A stretch of 64,000 nt of DNA from Burkholderiales bacterium (GTDB lineage: Bacteria; Pseudomonadota; Gammaproteobacteria; Burkholderiales; Burkholderiaceae_F): NCBI GenBank assembly GCA_020355165.1, contig CP070661.1, positions 1,736,193-1,800,192 of the forward strand. The letters run 5' to 3'. The notes under the pieces were generated by a model. That model was not told where the DNA came from. It saw nothing but the letters and a program-made list of their open reading frames with translations, and did no database searches. The translations under genes were made by a program, and so were the position numbers. Of the stretch, positions 48,401 through 56,800 are shown piece after piece. Each line of letters opens with the position of its first letter. The first letter of the stretch is position 1.

Positions 48401-48757
48401 ATGGCAGCGGGACGAGCATGCGCCAGCCTGTGCGGGCTGGCACTGGCGGCCGCCGCGCTGACGGTGACCGCGGCCGGCGCCGAGCAGCCGCCTCGCCGCG
48501 TCGATGCCGAGTCGATGTTCACCGCTGCGCTGCACGAGCTGTCGGAGCGGGATCTCAAGGCACGCTACCTGCAGTGCTCGCAAGCTGCCCTGCAAGGCCA
48601 GCTCGGCTCGCAGGAGATCGCCCTGTGCTCGCTCGGTTACGAAGTGCTGCTGCGGCGCGTCTTCGGCGGCGACTACCTCGCCTTGTTTGCCTGGTCGAGG
48701 AGCGAGGGCGGGCGCGGCGCCGCCGTGGCCGGCGACGCCGCCACGGCCGCCCGGTAG
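48401..48757 (+). CDS. Small secreted protein of unknown function
   Basis: A 118-residue protein with a signal peptide (about 1-27, ending TVTAAGAEQ) and a mature helical region of about 90 residues (AESMFTAALHELSERDLKARYLQCSQAALQGQL...). The two cysteines in the mature part, YLQCSQ and IALCSLGYE, could form a disulphide in the periplasm. AGAGGAGATG precedes the start at a suitable distance. No family was recognised. It follows the secreted protein at 47753-48262. Confidence 0.7.
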   Translation: MAAGRACASLCGLALAAAALTVTAAGAEQPPRRVDAESMFTAALHELSERDLKARYLQCSQAALQGQLGSQEIALCSLGYEVLLRRVFGGDYLALFAWSRSEGGRGAAVAGDAATAAR

Positions 48758-48860
48758 GCGCAGTGCCGACGGCGGGCCGGCGGGCGCGGCCACCGTCCGC
48801 CGCGCCGAGCCACGATGGCGGAGGCGCTCGGGTCCGCGCCGCGTCGGCGCCGGCCTGCTG

Positions 48861-50201
48861 CTAGCGGTCGGCCCGGCGACCGATGGGCAGCGGCCGCAGT
48901 CGCTTGGCCAGCGAGGCGAGCGCAGCGCGGTCGGGCTTGCCGGCGGCGGTGTGCGGCAGTGCCGGCACCTCGCAGATCGCTCGCGGCAGCTTGTGCGGTG
49001 AGAGCCGGGCCGCCACGAAGGCGACCAGTTCCGCCTCGTCGACCGGCTCGCCGCGCGTCACCACGGCGGCGGCGACGACCTCGCCCCAGGTCTCGTCCGG
49101 CACGCCGAACACGCCGGCGGCCGCAACGCCGGGGAAGGACTCGAGCACCCGCTCGACCTCGACCGGGTAGACGTTCTCGCCGCCGGTGATGATCACGTCG
49201 CCGGCACGGCCGTGTACGTGCAGGAAGCCGTCGGTGTCGAATTCGCCGAGGTCGCCGGTGTCGAACCACGCCTGCGGGTCGAGCGGCGGCTCGCCGGCAT
49301 AGCCCGCCATCCGCATCGGCCCCCTGACCTCGATGTGGCCGTCGACCACGCGCACCTGCGCGCCGGGCAGCGGCCGGCCGGCGCCGCAGCGCGCGGCGTC
49401 GAAGCGCAACTCGTACGGCGTGACGACCACCTGCGAGCAGGTCTCGGTGCAGCCGTAGGTGACGACGATCGGCACGCCGCGCCGCGCCGCGCGCTCGAGC
49501 AGCGTCGACGGTGCCGCCGCGCCGCCGATCTGCACGACGCGCAGGTGCGCCGGCGGCGTCCAGCGCGGATGCGCGTCGAGGACCTTGGCCAGCATCGCCG
49601 GCACCAGCGAGGCGATGGTGACGCGATGCCGCTCGATGAAGCCGGGCAGCTGCACGGCGTCGAAGCCGGCGGCCAGCGCCACCGTGCGCCGCGCGATCAG
49701 GCAGCGGGTGAGGATCGACAGGCCGCCGACGCGGGCGATCGGCATCGCCAGCAGCCAGCAGTCGCCGTCGAGCCAGCCGAGGTTGGCCGCGCTGGCCGCC
49801 GCCGAGGCGAGCAGGGCGCCGCGGCTCAGCACGGCAGCGCGCGGCTCGCCGGTCGTTCCCGAGGTCAGGACGATCAGTGCCGCGTCGCCCGGCAGCGTGG
49901 CGGCGCCGCGCTCGACTGTGCGCAATGCGGCGCTGCGCTCGGACGGCGTCAACTTCGGGTGCAGCAGCAGCGCGGGGCGCCGCAGTTGCAGCAGGGCGTA
50001 CAGCGTGATCACCGTGTCGAAGGTGCTCGTTCCGTCGAGCACGTAGGGCAGGTGGACCGGCTGCTGCAGTTCGGCCGCGCGCATCCGCTGGGCCGCTGCC
50101 TGCGCCAGCTCGGCGAAACTGAAACTGCGCTGGTCGGTGCGCAGGCCGATCGCCGCCGGCGCCTGCCGTGCGGCGGCGAAGATGGACAGTCGGTCGTTCA
50201 C
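48861..50201 (-). CDS. menE: AMP-dependent ligase, MenE-like (o-succinylbenzoate-CoA ligase)
   Basis: A 446-residue member of the acyl-CoA synthetase family. It has the adenylate motif LIVLTSGTTGEPRAAVLSRG, the TYGCTETCSQV segment, WFDTGDLGEFD, GRAGDVIITGGENVYPVEVERVL and the C-terminal catalytic lysine region HTAAGKPDRA. It is short for a general acyl-CoA ligase but normal for MenE, and it lies directly downstream of menB in the same direction. Together these suggest that it activates o-succinylbenzoate in menaquinone synthesis. The substrate is inferred from the neighbour, not from a specificity motif. Confidence 0.78.
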   Translation of the reverse strand: MNDRLSIFAAARQAPAAIGLRTDQRSFSFAELAQAAAQRMRAAELQQPVHLPYVLDGTSTFDTVITLYALLQLRRPALLLHPKLTPSERSAALRTVERGAATLPGDAALIVLTSGTTGEPRAAVLSRGALLASAAASAANLGWLDGDCWLLAMPIARVGGLSILTRCLIARRTVALAAGFDAVQLPGFIERHRVTIASLVPAMLAKVLDAHPRWTPPAHLRVVQIGGAAAPSTLLERAARRGVPIVVTYGCTETCSQVVVTPYELRFDAARCGAGRPLPGAQVRVVDGHIEVRGPMRMAGYAGEPPLDPQAWFDTGDLGEFDTDGFLHVHGRAGDVIITGGENVYPVEVERVLESFPGVAAAGVFGVPDETWGEVVAAAVVTRGEPVDEAELVAFVAARLSPHKLPRAICEVPALPHTAAGKPDRAALASLAKRLRPLPIGRRADR

Positions 50202-50237
50202 GCTGAAGGGCAGGGCGATGCGGCCCGGCGCGGCCGG

Positions 50238-51077
50238 TCAGGGCAGGCGCGGGAACTTGCGGAAGTCCGGCTTGCGCTTCTCCAGGTAGGCGTTCTTGCC
50301 TTCCTGGCCTTCTTCCGACAGGTAGAAGAGCAGCGTCGCATTGCCGGCCAGTTCCTGCAGGCCGGCCTGGCCGTCGCAGTCGGCGTTCAGCGCCGCCTTC
50401 AGGCAGCGCAGCGCGATCGGGCTGTTGGCCAGCATCTCGCGGCACCACTGGACCGTTTCCGCTTCCAGCCGCTCGTACGGCACCACGCAGTTGACCAGGC
50501 CCATTTGCAGTGCCTGCTGCGCGTCGTACTGGCGGCAGAGGAACCAGATCTCGCGCGCTTTCTTCTGGCCGACGATGCGCGCCATGTAGGAGGCGCCGTA
50601 GCCGCCGTCGAAGCTGCCGACCTTCGGCCCGGTCTGGCCGAACCGCGCGTTCTCGGCGGCGATGGTCAGATCGCAGATCATGTGCAGCACGTGGCCGCCG
50701 CCGATCGCGTAGCCGGCCACCATCGCCACCACCGGCTTGGGCAGGGTGCGGATCTGCCGCTGCAGGTCGAGCACGTTCAGCCGCGGGATGCTGTCGCCGC
50801 CGACGTAGCCGCCCTTGCCGCGCACGCGCTGGTCGCCGCCCGAGCAGAACGCCTCCTTGCCCTGGCCGGTGAGGATCACCACGCCGATCGCCGCGTCGTC
50901 GCGCGCATCGTCGAACGCGCGTTGCATCTCCTTGACCGTCTCCGGCCGGAAGGCGTTGCGCACCTCGGGGCGGTTGATGGTGATCTTGGCGATGCCTTCG
51001 TCGGCCTTGGCGTAGACGATGTCGGTGAAGCCGGGCACGACCTTCCACTCGGGCACCGGCGGTGGTGCAGCGTTCAT
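50238..51077 (-). CDS. menB: 1,4-dihydroxy-2-naphthoyl-CoA synthase
   Basis: A 279-residue crotonase-fold enzyme that cyclises o-succinylbenzoyl-CoA in menaquinone biosynthesis. The MenB-specific block is intact: [11 protein letters not shown] near residue 83, [70 protein letters not shown], and the C-terminal [21 protein letters not shown] chose the ATG at 51077, the usual MenB start. It is followed by the MenE-like gene after 36 nt. Ubiquinone-only respiration is more usual in this bacterial class, so its presence is notable. Confidence 0.95.
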   Translation of the reverse strand: MNAAPPPVPEWKVVPGFTDIVYAKADEGIAKITINRPEVRNAFRPETVKEMQRAFDDARDDAAIGVVILTGQGKEAFCSGGDQRVRGKGGYVGGDSIPRLNVLDLQRQIRTLPKPVVAMVAGYAIGGGHVLHMICDLTIAAENARFGQTGPKVGSFDGGYGASYMARIVGQKKAREIWFLCRQYDAQQALQMGLVNCVVPYERLEAETVQWCREMLANSPIALRCLKAALNADCDGQAGLQELAGNATLLFYLSEEGQEGKNAYLEKRKPDFRKFPRLP

Positions 51078-51135
51078 CGGGTTCTCCGGGGACGTATCGC
51101 GAAGGCCGCTGCGCATGCCGGGCATGCGGCCCGTG

Positions 51136-52149
51136 TCAGTCGATCTTGGCTCCCGATGCGCGGACGGCGCGGGCCCATTTCTCGGAGCTGTCGGCGATGT
51201 GGCGGGCAAACGCCTCGGGCGTGTTGGGGCTGGGCACGGCGCCGCGCGCGCGCAGCGCCTCGGCGATCTGCGGATCCTCGAGCGCTTCGCGGATCGCCGC
51301 GTTGAGCCGGTTGACGATCGCCGTCGGCGTGCCGGCCGGCACGAAGATGCCGTCCCAGGCGCTGGCCTCGAAGCCGGGCAGGCCGGACTCGGCGATGGTC
51401 GGGAATTCGGGCGCGCCCGGGTAGCGGGTCGCGGTCGACACCGCGATGCCGCGCGCGCGGCCGTCGCGCGCCAGCGGCAGGGCGTTGGGCATCACGTCGA
51501 TCATCATCTGCACCTGGCCCGCCATCAGGTCGTTCACCGCCAGCGCACCGCCGCGGTAGGGCACGTGCACGATGTCGACGCCGGCCATGGTCTTGAACAG
51601 CTCGCCCGCCAGGTGCGAGGTGGTGCCGTTGCCGGCCGAGGCGAAATTGACCTTGCCCGGGTTGGCCTTGGCGTAGCGGATCAGTTCCTCGACCGTAGTC
51701 GGCGGGAACTTCGGATTGACGATCAGCATCGCGGCGATCGTCGTCATCCGCGACACCGGCACGAAGTCCTTGGCCGGGTCGAAGCGCAGGTTGCGGTACA
51801 GCGTGGCGTTGATGGCGTGCGTGCCGTTGGTGCCGTACAGCAGCGTGTAGCCGTCGGGCGCCGCCCTGGCGACGTACTCGGCGCCGACGTTGCCGCCGGC
51901 GCCGGGCTTGTTCTCGATCACGATCGGCTGGCCGAGCGTCTTCTCGATGCGCGGCATCACCGTGCGCGCCAGGATGTCGGCGCCGCCGCCCGGCGGGAAC
52001 GGCACGATCAGGTGGACCGGCCGGCTGGGGTAGTCGCCGGCGGCGCCGGCCGGCGCCGCGGCGAACGCCAGCGCAAGGCCGATGCCGCAGGCGGCAAGGG
52101 CGCCGCGGAGCGGCTCGGGAATCCTTCGGCGGTGGGGTCTGGTGGCCAT
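51136..52149 (-). CDS. Bug family tripartite tricarboxylate-type substrate-binding protein
   Basis: A 337-residue periplasmic solute receptor. A signal peptide spans about residues 1-36 (ending [11 protein letters not shown]). The mature protein begins with the Bug signature [24 protein letters not shown], then [25 protein letters not shown], and later [30 protein letters not shown] and QVQMMIDVM. Bug receptors are very numerous in Burkholderiales and often have no adjacent transporter genes, as here. The ligand is unknown. It lies 58 nt upstream of menB on the same strand. Confidence 0.94.
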   Translation of the reverse strand: MATRPHRRRIPEPLRGALAACGIGLALAFAAAPAGAAGDYPSRPVHLIVPFPPGGGADILARTVMPRIEKTLGQPIVIENKPGAGGNVGAEYVARAAPDGYTLLYGTNGTHAINATLYRNLRFDPAKDFVPVSRMTTIAAMLIVNPKFPPTTVEELIRYAKANPGKVNFASAGNGTTSHLAGELFKTMAGVDIVHVPYRGGALAVNDLMAGQVQMMIDVMPNALPLARDGRARGIAVSTATRYPGAPEFPTIAESGLPGFEASAWDGIFVPAGTPTAIVNRLNAAIREALEDPQIAEALRARGAVPSPNTPEAFARHIADSSEKWARAVRASGAKID

Positions 52150-52196
52150 GGGGGCGAATGTTACGGGTCCGGCGGCAAACGCGCTTCGCGCCAGTG

Positions 52197-52697
52197 TCAG
52201 GCGGATCCGGGCGGCGGCTGGGCCGGGCGCGCGAGGATCAGGTTGGTCGCCTTGACCGACATCACCACCTCGCGGTGCTGGTTCAGCACTTCCATCAGCG
52301 CCCTGACCACGCCGCGGTCGGGTTTCGACTGCGAGCGGCGCGCCTCGAGGACGGTGACCCGCACCGACAGGGTGTCGCCGGGCCGTACCGGCCGCAGCCA
52401 GCGCAGTTCGTCGAGCCCGGGCGAGCCGAGGCTCGCCGGCGACAGGTAGTGCTCGACCAGCATCCGCATCATCAGGCTGCCGGTGTGCCAGCCGCTGGCA
52501 ATCAGGCCGCCGAACGGCCCGCTCGCCGCCTGCGCCGGGTCGACGTGGAACGGTTGCGGGTCGAAGCGGCGGGCGAACTCGACCACCTCGGCCTGGTCGA
52601 CCGGCGCCGCGCCGAACTCGAGCACCAGGCCAGCGGTGTAGTCCTCGAGGAAGCGCTGGCTGCGATCTGCGGGAAAGCGGTTGCCTGCCATCGTCAA
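52197..52697 (-). CDS. MaoC-like hot-dog fold dehydratase
   Basis: A 166-residue single hot-dog domain protein of the MaoC/R-hydratase type. The hydratase motif is FARRFDPQPFHVDPAQA, with Asp and His placed as in R-specific enoyl-CoA hydratases. It is followed by GGLIASGWHTGSLMMRM and LRWLRPVRPGDTLSVRVTVLE, both typical. It probably hydrates a CoA-bound enoyl substrate. It lies 47 nt upstream of the Bug receptor gene, in the same direction as menB and the ligase, so it may act on a compound taken up through that receptor. The substrate is unknown. Confidence 0.9.
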   Translation of the reverse strand: MTMAGNRFPADRSQRFLEDYTAGLVLEFGAAPVDQAEVVEFARRFDPQPFHVDPAQAASGPFGGLIASGWHTGSLMMRMLVEHYLSPASLGSPGLDELRWLRPVRPGDTLSVRVTVLEARRSQSKPDRGVVRALMEVLNQHREVVMSVKATNLILARPAQPPPGSA

Positions 52698-52875
52698 TCT
52701 GGTCTTCGGTGCGTGCGGGACCGGAGACTAATGCCTCAGCGGCCGCGGGCGCGAATCCGCGTCGGGCCCGGCTTTCGCCGGCCCTTGGACCGCGGCCGCA
52801 CGGCGAGACAGGAAGGCGGGGCCACGCGCCCTCGGCGCTTTCGCTCGACCGCGCCTCGCTCTGCGGCCGCCGCCG

Positions 52876-53781
52876 TCACCCGGCGCCGGCCTGCCGGACG
52901 TTGAATGCCGGTGCCTTGCCCGCCTTGTCCTGGCCGGCGTAGATGGTCAGGTGCGGGAACGGGATCTCGATGCCGGCCTCGTCGAAGGCTTTCTTCAGCC
53001 GCCTGAGGTACTCGCGCCGCACGGACCACTGTTCGAGGGCGACCACCTTGAAGCGGCAGCGGATCATCACCGCCGAGTCGGCCCAGTTGTCGACGCCGGC
53101 GATCTCCAGGTCGTCGAGGATGCGCGGCGCGAACGATTCGTCGGCACGCAGTTGCCGCGCCGTCCTGCGCATCACTTCGTAGACCTCGTCGGTGTTCTCG
53201 CGGTAGGCCACGCCGATGTCCATCACCGCCTGCGCGAAGCCGCGGCTCATGTTGACCACGCTGTCGACCATGCCGTTGGGCACGTAGTGCACGTTGCCGT
53301 CGTAGTCGCGCAGCCGCGTGTGGCGCAGCGTGATCTCCTCGACCAGCCCTGCGTGGCCGGCGATCTTGACGACGTCGCCGGTGCGGATCTGGTCTTCGAA
53401 AAGAATGAAGAAGCCTGAGAAGAAGTCCTTGACCAGGCTCTGCGCGCCGAAGCCGATCGCCACGCCGGCGACACCTGCGGCGCCGAGTATCGGCGCCAGC
53501 GAGATGCCCAGTTCCGACAGCACCAACATGCCGGCGACGAGTGACACGACGACCGCGACGACGTAGCGGAACACTCGGCCGAGCGTCTCGGCGCGCTTGA
53601 CCGCCTCGCGATCGTCGAGGCGCGCGGCGATGCGCTGGCGGAACAGCCGGATCGTCCGTTGCAGCAGGGCCATCACGATCCATGCCACGACAAGGATCAG
53701 CGCGATGCGGACCAACGTATGCGTCGCCTGGTTCCATTGCGTCACGTCGAGAAAGGGAAAGCGGGTTAGCAGCTCTTGCAC
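52876..53781 (-). CDS. MscS-type small-conductance mechanosensitive channel
   Basis: A 301-residue inner-membrane protein of the MscS family, near the length of E. coli MscS (286). Three helices are predicted in residues about 18-130, the last being the pore helix (LGISLAPILGAAGVAGVAIGFGAQSLVKDFFSGFFILFEDQ). It is followed by the beta domain (IRTGDVVKIAGHAGLVEEITLRHTRLRDYDGNVHYVPNG) and the C-terminal alpha/beta vestibule. It should open under membrane tension to release solutes. Its neighbour is a trehalose-forming gene, so both may help with osmotic stress. Confidence 0.95.
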   Translation of the reverse strand: MQELLTRFPFLDVTQWNQATHTLVRIALILVVAWIVMALLQRTIRLFRQRIAARLDDREAVKRAETLGRVFRYVVAVVVSLVAGMLVLSELGISLAPILGAAGVAGVAIGFGAQSLVKDFFSGFFILFEDQIRTGDVVKIAGHAGLVEEITLRHTRLRDYDGNVHYVPNGMVDSVVNMSRGFAQAVMDIGVAYRENTDEVYEVMRRTARQLRADESFAPRILDDLEIAGVDNWADSAVMIRCRFKVVALEQWSVRREYLRRLKKAFDEAGIEIPFPHLTIYAGQDKAGKAPAFNVRQAGAG

Positions 53782-53847
53782 TGGCTCCTCCGGGTTCGAT
53801 TCGGGGTTCTGGGGTGCGGGGTTCCGGGGTGTTGGCGTCTTGGCGCT

Positions 53848-56800
53848 TCAGGATCCTGGCGGGTCGTGCAGCAGCAGCGCCACCGGCAGGACCGCCAGGA
53901 GCTCAGCGAGCGGCACCGGCTCGGCACCGGCGGCGAAGCAGCGACCGGTGAGCACGTCGCGCCAGCGCCCTGCGGAGGGCGGCGATGGAAGGTCGACCAC
54001 GGTATCCGCCCAAATGTTCCCGACCGGTGGCTGATCAGGGTCGATTCGCAGGCCCGCGTACAGCCGCGCAGCGACGGTGGCGACCGTGCCGACCTCATGT
54101 GCGCGGGCGAACGCGATGACGTGGCGCGCCCGCTCGCCCCGTGGCAACAACGGACGGTAATCGCCGCAGGCGAACAGCGCCGGCCGCTCGCGGCGAAGCT
54201 GCAGCGCGCGCCAGATCACCCACAGCTTGAGGCGGCCATCTTCCGGCCGCTCGCGCAGCGCCGCCACCGCCTCAGCCGGGTCATCGGCTGCCGAGATCGT
54301 CCCGAACTCCTGCAGCAGGCGGCTGCGCATCGCGTAGTCCACCGGGCGGCGGTTGTCCGGATCGACCAGCGCCAGTTCGAGCAGCTCTTCGCCCTGGTAG
54401 ATATCCGGCACGCCGGGAGCTGTCATCTTCAGTGTGGCCATCGACAGCGAGTTGTAGGCACCCCAGCGGGAGAACGGGGGCAGGGCGGCGCGCAGGTCGT
54501 CGATGAAGAGGTTGCCGTCGACGCGTGCCAGCAGCGCCTCGACGAAACCGGCGAGCGCCTCCTCGTAGGCCTGGTCGGGATTGATCCAGCTGGTGTGCTG
54601 CTTGGCTTCGCGGGCCGCCTTCAGCATGTATTCGACGATGCGGCCGCGATAGGCGGCCAGGCCCGCGTCGTCGATCTCGCCGACGGGAAAGCTGCCGATC
54701 AGGGCCTGGTAGAGCAGGTACTCGTCGTTGCGCGAGGGCGCCGGCTGCTTTTCCAGCGTGCGCCGCTTGCTGCGGTTGATGCGGCTCCAGCGCCGCACCG
54801 CCAGCCGCCACATCGCCGGCAGTTCGGAGATGACGTCGAGCCGAGCGCGGACGTCCTCCGAGCGCTTGGTGTCGTGGGTCGACGAGGCGAGCATCGTGTG
54901 CGGCCAGCGCTGCGCGCGGTCGCGACTGGCGCCGTGGAACGCGTTGACCGTGATGCCGAATACGTCGGGTTCGCCGCCGACTTCGTTCAGCGCGATCAGC
55001 CGCTGGTGACGGTAATAGGCGGTGTCCTCGATGCCCTTGGCCGTCACCGGCGCCGTGTACTGCTGCAGTCGCTGCGTGAACGCGCGGTAGCGGCCCAGCA
55101 GCTCGGGCGGCGCGCCCGGCGGCAGATCGCCGAGCAGCACGCTGCGGATGAAGTCGAGCACGCTCGGGTCGGCGGCACGACCACGTCGCCGCGCGCGGCC
55201 GATCGCCCAGTCGATGTAACGGCGGTCCTGCGCGCTCGGCTTCTCGACCACGTAGGTGCGGTAGACGGGGAAGCAGGCGACGACTTCGGCCAGTGCCAAG
55301 CGCAGCGAGTTCAGCGTGAAATCACGCGTCCGGCGATCGGCGCGCGCCAGCCGCAGCAGCGCGTTGGCCAGCACGGTGAGCTCGCCGGACAGGCTCGTGG
55401 CCATGACGATGCGCCGGCAGCGGTAGGCGAGCTCCTCGAAATCCTCGGCCTCGTCGCCGACGAAGGCGCGCCAGGCGCGGTCGACCCGCGACCTGGCGCT
55501 CGAGTCGATGAACAGGCCGTTGACGACGTTGGCGAAGCGGTAGCCGGTCGTGCCGTGCAGCGCCCAGTCAGGCGGCAGCTGCTCGTGCGGGGCAGTGATC
55601 TTCTCGGCCAAGACGTAGAGGGGCCAGGCACGGGCGTCGCCGCCGGATGCCGCGCCCGGCTGGCCGATCAGCTGTGCGTAGCGCTCCTGCAGCCGGCGGA
55701 AATAGGCAGCCGGGTCGAGCAGGCCGTCGGGATGGTCGATGCGCAGGCCGTCGACCTTGCCGCTGGCGACCAGATCGAGCACCAGCCGGTGCGTCGCGTC
55801 GAAGACCTCGGCACGCTCCATCCGCAGTGCGGCCAGTTCGTTGATGTCGAAGAAGCGGCGGTAGTTGATCTCGTCGGCGGCGACGCGCCAGTAGGCCAGC
55901 CGGTACGCCTGCTGCTCGATCAGTGAGTCGAGCGCCGCAAAGCTGGTCCGGTCGTCGGCCGAGCCATTGATCGCGCCGACCGCGCGCTCGATCGCCTCGG
56001 CCAGCGGCGGGAACTCGCGCGCCAGCCGCGCCAGCTGCGCCTTGTGAACTTCCTTGTCGCGATGGCGCTCGGCGCGCATCTCCTCGCTGCAGTCCTGCCG
56101 GGCGGGCAGGTGGCCGAGCGCCGAGGCGAGGCTGGCCAGCGAATCGGCGGCCGATTGGGGCAGCGCGTTCGGCGTCAGCAGGTGCTGCGCAGAGTCGAGC
56201 AGCCGCGGATAGGTGGCCGGGTCGATCGGCAGGCGGTGCTCGTAGTAGCGCAGCACGAAGCTGCCGCTCGCCGGCTCGAAGCCGAGCTTCAGTTCGCCGC
56301 GTTCGAGCACGATGCCGTACTGGTCGCCGAGGATCGGCAGCAGCACCTTGCCGGTCAGCGCCGGATCGCTGGAGGCCCAGTCGATGTCGAAGAACCCGGC
56401 GAACATCGACGCCGCGCCGTTTTCGAGCACGTCGAGCCACCAGCCGTTGTCGCCGCCGAGCACGCCCATGTGGTTGGGCACGACGTCCATCAGCATGCCC
56501 ATGCCGTGGCTGCGCAACGTGTCGACCAACCTCTCGAAGTCGTCGCGGTTGCCGATTTCCGGATTCAGCGCGTTGTGATCGACGATGTCGTAGCCGTGCC
56601 GGCTGCCGGCGCGCGCGCGCAGGAACGGCGAGCAGTAAAGATGGCTCACTCCGAGCCGCGACAGATAGGGCACAAGCGCCGCGGCATCGTTGAACGTGAA
56701 GTCGCGATGCAGCTGCACGCGGTAGGTGGCCCGCGGAACGACCGCCTGCGCTGCCTCCTTGCGCCTCGGCACGGCCAGGCGACCGCGGCCGCGTTCGCGC

